DNA of 5,172 nt from Paracoccaceae bacterium (GCA_003551745.1 PUNI01000361.1:1-5172), one strand, 5' to 3'; positions 1-5,172 are shown, counted from the stretch's first letter. The notes: generated by a model not told the origin, from the letters alone. Translations and numbers: made by a program.

Positions 1-362
1 AAGGCGAGGAGCGGCACGATCAGCACCTCGGGCTCCAGCGCGGCGCCCTCCGCTGGCACCAGCGCGCGGAACGCGCCCTCCACCATCGCCACGCCGGGCG
101 CCCAGGCGCGGAACGCCAGCGGCCGGCCCCGGGCCACCACCACCGGCAGGCAGCGCGGGCCGGGATGGGCCGCCAGCGCCGGGCGCGGATCGGCCTCGCC
201 GCGCATCGGCCAGTAGGCCGAAAGCGCCCGGCCCGCATGATCTGCCAGCAGCGGCAGCAGGCGGCGCGCCGGGGCTTCAGCGTCGACCGCCAGTGCCGCG
301 CGCCGCGCCTCGGCAGCCTTGCGCAGCGCGGCCTTGTCGGCGGCCAGCGTGTCCTCGCTCAT
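1..362 (-). CDS. ygfA: 5-formyltetrahydrofolate cyclo-ligase (5,10-methenyltetrahydrofolate synthetase), N-terminal part, cut by window edge
   Basis: The minus strand from 362 reads 120 complete codons and leaves the window still open, so the 3' end is missing; the family is usually about 180-200 aa. The enzyme is cytosolic and converts 5-formyl-THF plus ATP to 5,10-methenyl-THF, returning stored folate to one-carbon metabolism. The N-terminus has the family layout: an early Lys followed by Leu-Arg (K10, L13, R14) and a further Arg about six residues on, then YWPMRGEADPRPAL at about residues 50-63, matching the substrate-side 'Y-P-x-x-x-E-x-D/T' segment. LPVVV follows at 72-76, and PEVLIVPLLA at 111-120 matches the strand that precedes the ATP-binding 'G-x-R-L-G-x-G-x-G-Y-Y-D' loop. 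The sequence stops just before that loop, so it cannot be checked. The start is supported by GGGAGG at 366-371, four bases upstream. The gene is divergent from guaD. Confidence 0.88.
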   Translation of the reverse strand, partial: MSEDTLAADKAALRKAAEARRAALAVDAEAPARRLLPLLADHAGRALSAYWPMRGEADPRPALAAHPGPRCLPVVVARGRPLAFRAWAPGVAMVEGAFRALVPAEGAALEPEVLIVPLLA

Positions 363-445
363 GGTGCCTCCCGCGCGCAGACGCTTTCCTCGCCCCGCGG
401 GCCGGCATAGCCTCGCCGCCGCCTGCCGCGCAACCGGAGCCCGCC
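363..445. promoter_or_regulatory. Divergent intergenic region between the cyclo-ligase gene and guaD
   Basis: These 83 bp must carry control signals for two divergent genes. Both starts have Shine-Dalgarno-like sequences: GGGAGG at 366-371 for the minus-strand gene and GGAG at 436-439 for guaD. I cannot name a convincing sigma-70 promoter; the least GC-rich part on the plus strand is around CATAG near 405-411, with CTTTCC about 16 bp upstream, a poor match. The gap is too short for a 6S RNA gene, which in several proteobacteria lies next to this cyclo-ligase gene. Confidence 0.4.
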
Positions 446-1738
446 ATGGCCGACCTGATCCTGGGCCAGACCCTTTCCTTCACGGCCGACCCGTTCGCCG
501 AGGGCGCCGGGGCCGCGGAGCATCGCCGTCACGGCGCCGTGCTGGTGGAAGGCGGGCGCATCGCCGCGGTGGGCGAGGCCGAGGCGCTGCGCCGCGCCCA
601 TCCCCAGGCCAGCGTCACCGACCACCGCGACGCGCTGATCTCGGCGGGTTTCGTCGACTGCCACATGCACTATCCGCAGACCGGCATCATCGCCTCCTGG
701 GGCAAGCGGCTGATCGACTGGCTGAACCACTACACCTTCCCCGAAGAGATGCGGCTGGCCGACCCCGCCGTGGCCGCCGACACCGCCGCCCGCGCCTGCG
801 ACCTCGCGCTCGCCCATGGCACCACGACGCTGGCGAGCTATTGCACCTCGACGCCGGTGAGCGTGGAAGCGTTCTTCGCCGCCGCCGAGGCCCGCGGTAT
901 GCGGGTGATCGCCGGCAAGACCTGCATGGACCGGCACGCGCCGCCCGGCCTGATCGACACGCCCGAACGCGCCCATGACGAATCGGCGGCGCTGATCGCG
1001 CGCTGGCACGGCCGCGGCCGGCTCGGCTATGCGATCACGCCGCGCTTCGCGCCGACCTCGACGCCGGAACAGCTCGAGGCGCTCGGCGCGCTCCGGGCCG
1101 CGCACCCGGATTGCATCCTGCAGACGCATCTCAGCGAGCAGACCGACGAGGTCGCCTGGGTCGCCGAGCTTTTCCCCGAGGCGCGCGACTATCTCGACGT
1201 CTACGAGCGCTTCGGACTTGCCGACGCGAGCAGCGTCTTCGGCCATGCCATTCACCTTGTGCCGCGGGAGCGCGACCGGCTCGCCGAGCTTGGCGCCGGC
1301 GCCGCCCATTGCCCCACCTCCAACAGCTTCATCGGCTCCGGGCTATTCGATCTGGTCGGGCTGAAGGCGGCCGGCGTGCGGGTGGGGCTTGCCACCGACA
1401 CGGGCGGCGGGTCCTCCTTCTCGATGCTGCGCACCATGGCGGCGGCCTATGAGGTGGCGCAGCTGCGCGGCCATGCGGTGCACCCGGCAGCGCTCTGGTG
1501 GCTCGCCACCCAGGGCTCGGCCGAGGTTCTGGGGCTGGGCGGGACCATCGGCAACCTCGTGCCCGGGCGCGAGGCCGATCTTGTGGTGATCGATCTCGCC
1601 TCGACACCGGCCATCGCGCAGCGGGCGGCGCGGGCCGAAAGCTTCTGGGAGGCGCTTTTTCCCACCATCATGATGGGCGACGATCGCGCCGTGCGCGCCG
1701 TCTGGGTGAACGGCAGGCCCGCACGTGGCGCGGATTGA
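446..1738 (+). CDS. guaD: Guanine deaminase (guanine to xanthine + ammonia)
   Basis: The product is 430 aa, close to E. coli GuaD. It belongs to the amidohydrolase superfamily and hydrolyses guanine to xanthine in the cytosol, the entry step of guanine catabolism. Metal and catalytic motifs are all visible: H73-M-H75 in GFVDCHMHYPQTG; the substrate-contacting PRFAP at 199-203; H228 and E231 in THLSEQTDE; H267 in GHAIHL; HCPTSNSFIGSGLF at 288-301; and D318 in ATDTGGG. GKTCMDRHAP at 157-166 is also typical of guanine deaminase rather than of cytosine or chlorohydrolase relatives. The C-terminal 'G-x-E-A-D-L-V-V-I-D' returns to the small beta-sandwich domain. I chose 446 because GGAG at 436-439 precedes it by six bases and the protein starts in the normal place. 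The frame stays open upstream to 293, but that part overlaps the divergent gene and is Arg/Pro/Ala-rich non-family sequence. No xanthine dehydrogenase gene lies in the window. Confidence 0.96.
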   Translation: MADLILGQTLSFTADPFAEGAGAAEHRRHGAVLVEGGRIAAVGEAEALRRAHPQASVTDHRDALISAGFVDCHMHYPQTGIIASWGKRLIDWLNHYTFPEEMRLADPAVAADTAARACDLALAHGTTTLASYCTSTPVSVEAFFAAAEARGMRVIAGKTCMDRHAPPGLIDTPERAHDESAALIARWHGRGRLGYAITPRFAPTSTPEQLEALGALRAAHPDCILQTHLSEQTDEVAWVAELFPEARDYLDVYERFGLADASSVFGHAIHLVPRERDRLAELGAGAAHCPTSNSFIGSGLFDLVGLKAAGVRVGLATDTGGGSSFSMLRTMAAAYEVAQLRGHAVHPAALWWLATQGSAEVLGLGGTIGNLVPGREADLVVIDLASTPAIAQRAARAESFWEALFPTIMMGDDRAVRAVWVNGRPARGAD

Positions 1739-1800
1739 GGCAGATCAAGGCACCACCCCCGCGCCCGGGCGATCACCGGAAGAACGCTGGAGGAGACCGC

Positions 1801-2046
1801 ATGAGCCACACCCCGCACGAGCTTTCCGAGGATTTTCCCGAAGCGGGCGAGCAGATCGCCCAGCTGAAGCAGACCGATGCGCATTTCGCCCGGCTGGTCG
1901 AGGAATACCATGAGGTGAACCGCGCGGTGCATCGGGCCGAGACCCTGGTCGAGCCGGTCAGCGGCTCGCACGAGCAGGATCTGCGCCGCAAGCGCATGCA
2001 GCTTAAGGACGAGATCGCGCGCTACCTGCGCGAGGCCGAAGTCTGA
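1801..2046 (+). CDS. DUF465 / YdcH-family small protein
   Basis: This is an 81-aa, strongly charged, probably all-helical protein. The pattern is that of the DUF465/YdcH family: an early Phe-P-E-x-x-x-x-I-x-x-L block, H-F-A-R-L-V-E-E-Y at about 28-36, a first helix rich in Asn/Arg/Glu, a short SGSHEQ turn near 54-59, and a C-terminal L-x-x-x-R-M-Q-L-K-D-E-I helix ending at the C-terminus. The family is widespread in proteobacteria, usually 65-85 aa, forms a helical hairpin, and has no firmly established biochemical role, so I assign none. GGAGGAG at 1789-1795 lies five bases before the ATG and fixes the start. It follows guaD by 62 bp on the same strand with no obvious terminator, so read-through from guaD is likely. 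It converges with the coxG-like gene. It has no signal peptide or membrane segment. Confidence 0.88.
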   Translation: MSHTPHELSEDFPEAGEQIAQLKQTDAHFARLVEEYHEVNRAVHRAETLVEPVSGSHEQDLRRKRMQLKDEIARYLREAEV

Positions 2047-2059
2047 CGCGCCGCAGCCC

Positions 2060-2086
2060 CGGTCGAGGGCATGCGCAGGTCGACCG
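2060..2086. terminator. GC-rich hairpin in the convergent gap, possible bidirectional terminator
   Basis: CGGTCGA at 2060-2066 and TCGACCG at 2080-2086 are perfect inverted repeats (7-bp stem, 13-nt loop). They lie in the 67-bp gap between the convergent stop codons of the DUF465 gene and the coxG-like gene. The position suits a shared terminator, but neither strand has a U-tract after the stem, so a canonical intrinsic terminator is not shown. The right arm is part of the 8-bp palindrome GGTCGACC at 2078-2085, so the symmetry may partly be chance. Confidence 0.3.
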
Positions 2087-2113
2087 CCCGTCAGCGCGTC
2101 GCCGATGCGCGGG

Positions 2114-2569
2114 TCAGACGGCGTCCTGCGGCTGCTCCACATGCTGGGAGAAGTTGTCGAAGAACTGGTCGGCCGTCTTGCGGGCAACGCCGTTGATCAG
2201 CCGCGCGCCCAGCTGCGCAATCTTGCCGCCGACATGGGCCTCGACCTCATAGGTCAGCTCGGTGCCCTCCGCGACATCCGCAAGCCGCACCGCCGCCGCG
2301 CCCTTGGCAAACCCCGCGACCCCGCCCGAGCCCTCGCCGGCGATGCGATAGCTTTCGCCCTCGACCACATCCGACAGGGTGACCGTGCCCTTGAAGGTCG
2401 CCTTCACCGGGCCGACCTTCTGTTTCACAACCGCCTGGAAGCCCTCCTCCGGCGAGCCGGTCAGCTCCTGACAGCCGGGAATCGAGGCCTTGAGCGTGTC
2501 GGCGTCGTTCAGGTGCCGCCAGACCGTGGCACGGTCGGCCGCAATCACGCGGGTTCCAGTCAGTTCCAT
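2114..2569 (-). CDS. coxG: CoxG-like SRPBCC-domain protein (carbon monoxide dehydrogenase subunit G family)
   Basis: The product is 151 aa and is a single SRPBCC/START-like lipid-binding fold. The N-terminus MELTGTRVIAADRATVWRHL, followed by NDADTLKASIPGC (21-33), is the classic opening of CoxG proteins. The family glycine signature is present: GEGSGGVAGFAKGAA at about 78-92, AHVGGKIAQLG at 111-121, and the C-terminal R-K-T-A-D-Q-F-F helix. CoxG proteins are encoded with aerobic CO dehydrogenase and other molybdenum hydroxylases; work on a mycobacterial member indicates that it binds menaquinone and links the enzyme to the respiratory chain. This copy ends soon after the domain and lacks the C-terminal extension seen in some cox-operon members. 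GGGAG ending at 2577, seven bases upstream, supports the start; an in-frame ATG at 2611 has no such site. No CO dehydrogenase or xanthine dehydrogenase structural gene is in the window, so the partner is unknown. Confidence 0.9.
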   Translation of the reverse strand: MELTGTRVIAADRATVWRHLNDADTLKASIPGCQELTGSPEEGFQAVVKQKVGPVKATFKGTVTLSDVVEGESYRIAGEGSGGVAGFAKGAAAVRLADVAEGTELTYEVEAHVGGKIAQLGARLINGVARKTADQFFDNFSQHVEQPQDAV

Positions 2570-2597
2570 GCTTGGGCTCCCTCCCTGGTTACCCGGC

Positions 2598-2627
2598 AAG
2601 ATATGCTGCATTTTGGGATCAGGTAAA
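2598..2627 (-). promoter_or_regulatory. Candidate sigma-70-type promoter for the coxG-like gene
   Basis: Reading the minus strand, TTTACC (2627-2622) is followed after 18 bp by TATCTT (2603-2598). Each matches the consensus hexamers at four of six positions. It lies in the 68-bp gap after the transglycosylase stop, in the most AT-rich stretch of this part of the window, about 30 bases upstream of the gene. This suggests that the coxG-like gene can be transcribed separately. It is a visual match only. Confidence 0.35.
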
Positions 2628-2637
2628 GCGCCGCGCC

Positions 2638-3810
2638 TCAGAGCCGGTCGAGCAGCGCCCGGGTTGGCCAGGCATCGGCGGGAAGCCCCAGCGCGCGCTG
2701 CGCGTCCTGCACCGCGGCGCGGGTGTTGGCGCCGAGAATGCCGGTCACGCCGCCGGTGTTGTAGCCCCGAGCCGTCAGCCGGCGCTGCAACTCGCGCATC
2801 TGGTCGGGGCTCAGCCCCGGCTCGGGGTTGCCGGCGTCGAAAACCGGCGCGCCCTCCAGCCGTGTCGCGAAATAGCCGGTGGTCACGACATAGACGAAGC
2901 TCTGGTTCCACTCGAAGAGCACGCGGAAATTCGGAAACACCATGAACGCCGGCCCGCGCCGGCCCTGCGGCACGATCACCGATGCCCGCATGTTGCCCGA
3001 CGGCAGGCTGCCGTGACGTGCCCGCACGCCCAGCCGCTGCCACTCGGCCACCGACTTCTCGGTGCGCAGCCCGGTCTGCGACCAGTCGAGATCGGCGGGC
3101 ACAGACACTTCGTGCATCCATGGCTGGTTGGGTCGCCAGCCCAGCTTGCGCAGCATGTTGGCCCCCGACAGCAGCGCGTCGGGCACCGAGCGGCGCAGGT
3201 CGACCCGGCCGTCACCGTCGCCATCCACGCCGCTTTCCAGGATGTCGCGCGGCAGCATCTGCACCATGCCGATCTCGCCCGCCCAGGCGCCGGTGGTGGT
3301 GGCCGGGTCGAAGGCGCCGCGTTCGTAGAGGCTGATCGCCGCGAAGATGTGCGGGCGGAACAGCTGCGGCCGCCGGCAATCATGCGCCAGCGTGACCAGC
3401 GCGTTCAGCGTGTTGTAGTCGCCCTGGAAGGCGCCATAGTCGGTCTCGAACCCCCACAGCGCCAGCAGGACGCCTGGCGAGACGCCGTATTCCCGCTGCG
3501 CCCGGTCGAAGACCGAGCGGTAGCGCTCGTAGTTACGCCGCCCGTTGGTCAGCCGGTTCTGGCTGATCAGCCGCCTCGCGAAATCGGTGAACTCGGAGCG
3601 GAAGATGCCCTGCGCGCGGTCGGCCCTGAGCACCCGTTGATCCTGCTGCGCCGTGCGGAAGAACGAGTCGACCGTCGACTGGGCATGTCCGCGCTGCACC
3701 GCCTCGGCCTTCAGCTGTGCCACGAAGGCGTTGAACGGCCCGCCGCAGCTCTGCGCCGCGGCCTGGGTGGCAATCAGCGCCAGAACGGCGGCGAGCATCG
3801 GCAAGCGCAT
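2638..3810 (-). CDS. Secreted lytic murein transglycosylase, MltB-like (family 3), with C-terminal peptidoglycan-binding domain
   Basis: The product is 390 aa. Residues 1-20 form a signal peptide (MRLP, hydrophobic MLAAVLALIA, then TQAAAQ), so it should act in the periplasm. The catalytic domain cleaves the MurNAc-GlcNAc bond of peptidoglycan to give 1,6-anhydroMurNAc ends. The probable catalytic acid is E122 in LLALWGFETDYGAF (116-128), matching the family's 'W-G-I/F-E-T/S'. DGDGDGRVDL at 196-205 and SVPDALLSGANMLRKLGW at 208-225 are also family segments. The usual G-A-M-G-Q-x-Q-F-M-P motif appears here as WAGEIGMVQMLP (176-187). Residues about 333-388 (LSPDQMRELQRRLTARGY onward) are a PG_binding_1 repeat absent from E. 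coli MltB. A Cys follows the signal peptide (C22), but AAQSC is a poor lipobox, so I favour a soluble rather than a lipid-anchored form. The start is set by the signal peptide, with weak GGGGGA at 3816-3821. It lies 71 bp after the reductase stop on the same strand. Confidence 0.93.
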   Translation of the reverse strand: MRLPMLAAVLALIATQAAAQSCGGPFNAFVAQLKAEAVQRGHAQSTVDSFFRTAQQDQRVLRADRAQGIFRSEFTDFARRLISQNRLTNGRRNYERYRSVFDRAQREYGVSPGVLLALWGFETDYGAFQGDYNTLNALVTLAHDCRRPQLFRPHIFAAISLYERGAFDPATTTGAWAGEIGMVQMLPRDILESGVDGDGDGRVDLRRSVPDALLSGANMLRKLGWRPNQPWMHEVSVPADLDWSQTGLRTEKSVAEWQRLGVRARHGSLPSGNMRASVIVPQGRRGPAFMVFPNFRVLFEWNQSFVYVVTTGYFATRLEGAPVFDAGNPEPGLSPDQMRELQRRLTARGYNTGGVTGILGANTRAAVQDAQRALGLPADAWPTRALLDRL

Positions 3811-3837
3811 TGTGATCCCCCGGCTGCAATCGCGACG

Positions 3838-3865
3838 AGCTTAGCAAGCCCGCGCGATCTGGCAA
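3838..3865 (-). promoter_or_regulatory. Candidate sigma-70-type promoter for the lytic transglycosylase gene
   Basis: On the minus strand, TTGCCA (3865-3860, five of six matches to TTGACA) is followed after 16 bp by TAAGCT (3843-3838, three of six matches to TATAAT). Transcription would begin near 3831, about 20 bases before the start codon. The -35 is good and the -10 weak. It directly follows the hairpin at 3865-3880, which would fit an independent transcription unit. Confidence 0.38.
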
Positions 3866-3880
3866 CCGGAGCTTTCCGGT
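3865..3880 (-). terminator. Hairpin just after the hydroquinone reductase stop codon, possible weak terminator
   Basis: ACCGGA (3865-3870) and TCCGGT (3875-3880) are perfect inverted repeats with a four-base loop (GCTT, read AAGC on the minus strand). The stem begins one base after the reductase stop codon, whose last base on the minus strand is 3882. The minus strand then continues TGCCAG, so there is no real U-tract. It may be a weak or attenuating terminator or an mRNA 3'-end stabiliser. Confidence 0.35.
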
Positions 3881-3881
3881 C

Positions 3882-4871
3882 TCAGGCCGCCTGCAGACGG
3901 TCCCGGCCATGCGGTGCGTCGAAGTCGATCTCCGGGCCGACTGGAATGATCCGGTGTGGATTTATGGTCTCGTGGCTATAATGGTAGTGCCGCACCGCAT
4001 GGTCGCGCCGGAAGGTCGCCGCCACGCCCGGCCACTGGTAGAGTTCGCGGGTGTAGGCCCACAGCGCGGGGTAGTCGACGATCCGGCGGCGGTTGCACTT
4101 GAAGTGACCGTGATAGACCGAATCGAAGCGCAGCAGCGTCGGCAGCAGCCGCCAGTCGGCCTCGGTCACGCGCCCGCCAATCAGGTAGCGCTGCGTGGCA
4201 AGCCTGTCCTCCAGCCAGTCGAGCGTGTCGAACACGCCGGCCACGGCCTCGTCATAGGCCGCCTGCGTGGTGGCGAAGCCGGCGCGGTAGACCCCGTTGT
4301 TGAGCCCCTCGTAGATGCGCGCATTCACGTCCTCGATTCGCTCGCGCAGCGGCTCGGGCCAGAAGTCTTCGCGGTTGCCGGTGATGCCGTCGAAGGCCCC
4401 GTTGAACATGCGGATGATCTCGGCGCTCTCGTTCGACACGATGGTGTTGCGCGCCATATCCCACAGCACGGGCACCGTCACCCGGCCCGAGACGTCGGGC
4501 CTGGCGCGGGTGTAGACATCGCGCAGGAAGCCCGCCCCATGCAGCTGGTCTCCGGTGGCGCCGTCGAAATCGGTGGCGAAGGTCCAGCCCTCGTCCAGCA
4601 TGTCGGGATGCACCACCGAGACGCCGATATGCGCCTCCAGCCCCTTCAGCGCCCGGAAGATCAGCGTGCGATGCGCCCAGGGACAGGCGTAGGAGACGTA
4701 AAGGTGATAACGCCCGCTCTCGGCCCTGAACCCGCCTTCGCCGGACGGGCCCGGTTCGCCATCCGCGGTGACCCAGTTGCGGAACTTCGCCGTGTCGCGC
4801 ACGAAGGCGCCACCGGTGGATTTCGTGTCGTACCAGGCCTTGTGCCAGGTGCCGTCGATGAGCTGGCCCAT
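3882..4871 (-). CDS. yqjG: Glutathionyl-hydroquinone reductase (Xi-class glutathione S-transferase, YqjG/ECM4 family)
   Basis: The product is 329 aa, almost the length of E. coli YqjG. These cytosolic enzymes use glutathione to reduce glutathionyl-hydroquinones to free hydroquinones, through a catalytic cysteine. That residue is C63 in YVSYACPWAHRTLI (58-71). The thioredoxin-like domain continues with TVPVLWD (132-138, cis-Pro) and the glutathione-holding E148-S149 in SNESAEIIRMFN. The Xi-class markers follow: WPEPLRERIEDVNARIYEGLNNGVY as a helical stretch at 171-195, YRAGFATTQAAYD at 195-207, GGRVTEADWRLLPTLLRFD (232-250), YHGHFKCN (253-260), and the C-terminal HYHYSHETINPHRIIPVGP (295-313) with its conserved Tyr residues. 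The start at 4871 has a near-ideal Shine-Dalgarno AAAGGAGGA at 4876-4884, four bases upstream. The frame runs open further upstream, but only as Arg/Pro-rich sequence. It is divergent from the gene at 5077 and first in the minus-strand series. No substrate is evident from context. Confidence 0.95.
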   Translation of the reverse strand: MGQLIDGTWHKAWYDTKSTGGAFVRDTAKFRNWVTADGEPGPSGEGGFRAESGRYHLYVSYACPWAHRTLIFRALKGLEAHIGVSVVHPDMLDEGWTFATDFDGATGDQLHGAGFLRDVYTRARPDVSGRVTVPVLWDMARNTIVSNESAEIIRMFNGAFDGITGNREDFWPEPLRERIEDVNARIYEGLNNGVYRAGFATTQAAYDEAVAGVFDTLDWLEDRLATQRYLIGGRVTEADWRLLPTLLRFDSVYHGHFKCNRRRIVDYPALWAYTRELYQWPGVAATFRRDHAVRHYHYSHETINPHRIIPVGPEIDFDAPHGRDRLQAA

Positions 4872-5076
4872 GCTGTCCTCCTTTGTCGCAATAGAGATAG
4901 GCGGTGGGCGCGGCCCAGGAAGCGGCGGCCTTCGCGCAGGGGCTGCGCGGCGTCGCACAGGCGCCGCTGCGGTCGCGCTGCCGATCCGGCGGATTTTCGT
5001 CTAAACCATGATAACGCTTGCCCGACCGGGCGAGGCCTGCGATCCTTCGCAATGGGGCGCGCCTTGGAGGTCTGCG
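4872..5076. promoter_or_regulatory. Divergent intergenic region with clustered short inverted repeats
   Basis: These 205 bp separate the reductase gene from the gene starting at 5077 and must hold both promoters. The stretch at 4991-5017 (GGATTTTCGTCTAAACCATG and after) is clearly AT-richer than its surroundings. On the minus strand, TTCCTG (4922-4917) is followed after 16 bp by TATCTC (4900-4895), a weak promoter candidate for the reductase. Perfect inverted repeats are CGCGCAG/CTGCGCG (4933-4949), ATCCG/CGGAT (4984-4994), GCCCG/CGGGC (5020-5031) and TGCGA/TCGCA (5038-5051). I cannot name a regulator that would bind them. Confidence 0.4.
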
Positions 5077-5172
5077 ATGCTGGAACACCTGCCCGAAGAG
5101 GTGCGTTCGGCGCTGGCCGCGGCCCGGCGCCGCGAGACGCGGCCCGGCCGCGGTCGCGAGGCCGCCCATCTG
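5077..5172 (+). CDS. Unrecognised protein, first 32 codons only, cut by window edge
   Basis: An open frame begins at ATG 5077 and reaches the window edge without a stop. TTGGAGG at 5064-5070 lies six bases upstream, a good ribosome binding site. The visible N-terminus is MLEHLPEEVRSALAAARRRE and then an Arg/Gly-rich stretch ending EAAHL. It looks like a soluble protein with a short amphipathic first helix; there is no signal peptide or membrane segment. I do not recognise a family from so little sequence. An in-frame ATG at 5008 would add 23 residues, but it lacks a good ribosome binding site and lies in the presumed promoter region. Codon use matches the neighbouring genes. Confidence 0.6.
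   Translation, partial: MLEHLPEEVRSALAAARRRETRPGRGREAAHL

Noticed and set aside
293..445. 51-residue N-terminal extension of guaD from an upstream ATG
   Set aside because: It overlaps the divergent cyclo-ligase coding region, is not family-like, and a good ribosome binding site precedes 446.
363..445. 6S RNA gene next to the cyclo-ligase gene
   Set aside because: This neighbour relation is known in several proteobacteria, but the gap is only 83 bp, less than half the length of a typical 6S RNA, and guaD follows at once.
359..1309. Minus-strand open frame of about 316 codons opposite guaD
   Set aside because: It lies opposite a complete, motif-rich guaD, overlaps the divergent gene's start, and its Arg/Gly-rich translation shows no recognisable domain. 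Long antisense frames are expected in GC-rich genes.
1447..2187. Minus-strand open frame spanning the guaD end, the gap and the DUF465 gene
   Set aside because: It is antisense to two supported genes and overlaps the end of the coxG-like gene. No family features are visible.
2572..3981. Plus-strand open frame of about 469 codons, longer than the transglycosylase it opposes
   Set aside because: The translation is rich in Arg, His and Pro with no domain, and it covers the signal peptide, catalytic Glu and binding domain of a convincing minus-strand gene. Length alone is not evidence at this GC content.
4984..5000. Terminator-like ATCCGGCGGAT followed by TTTT on the plus strand
   Set aside because: The possible stem is only four pairs with a three-base loop, and no plus-strand gene ends upstream of it.
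4252..5169. Minus-strand open frame of about 305 codons overlapping the hydroquinone reductase and the divergent region
   Set aside because: It is a different frame of the same strand as the well-supported reductase, with low-complexity Arg-rich translation, and it crosses the promoter region and the start of the plus-strand gene.
1..5172. Mobile element, CRISPR array, defence system or biosynthetic cluster
   Set aside because: I saw no direct-repeat array, terminal inverted repeats around a transposase, target-site duplications, nuclease or toxin-like genes, or composition shift. Every sizeable coding region is explained by an ordinary family, apart from the right-edge fragment.

Overview
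The window is GC-rich, tightly packed DNA with strong G/C bias at third codon positions. Together with the gene set (a DUF465/YdcH small protein, a free-standing CoxG-like SRPBCC protein, an MltB-type transglycosylase with a C-terminal peptidoglycan-binding domain, and a Xi-class glutathione transferase), this suggests an alphaproteobacterium, most likely Rhodobacteraceae or a close relative. The taxonomic call is inference. Nothing looks mobile: I found no transposase, integrase, tRNA, rRNA, CRISPR array or phage gene, and base composition is even throughout.

Layout. (1) At the left edge, on the minus strand, are the first 120 codons of a 5-formyltetrahydrofolate cyclo-ligase whose 3' end is outside the window. 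(2) Divergent from it, across 83 bp, is a plus-strand pair: guanine deaminase (guaD, 430 aa) and, 62 bp downstream, an 81-aa DUF465/YdcH-like protein. (3) A 67-bp convergent gap with a GC-rich hairpin separates that pair from a minus-strand series. In transcription order the series is a glutathionyl-hydroquinone reductase (329 aa, starts at 4871), a secreted lytic murein transglycosylase (390 aa, starts at 3810) and a CoxG-like SRPBCC protein (151 aa, starts at 2569). (4) A 205-bp divergent intergenic region rich in short inverted repeats lies between the reductase and the first 32 codons of an unrecognised plus-strand gene that runs off the right edge.

How the genes relate. Most appear to be independent housekeeping or accessory functions: folate C1 salvage, guanine catabolism to xanthine, cell-wall turnover, and reduction of glutathionylated quinones. 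Two links are possible but unproven. GuaD feeds xanthine to xanthine dehydrogenase, a molybdenum hydroxylase, and CoxG-type proteins are usually partners of molybdenum hydroxylases, yet no molybdenum hydroxylase gene is present here. CoxG has also been linked to quinone binding, and the same-strand series contains a hydroquinone reductase. The minus-strand genes are separated by 71 and 68 bp gaps, each with a candidate promoter, so they need not form one operon.

I see no clearly novel system. The findings are modest leads: an orphan CoxG, a variant transglycosylase motif, a hairpin and promoter sharing one junction, and a repeat-rich divergent control region.
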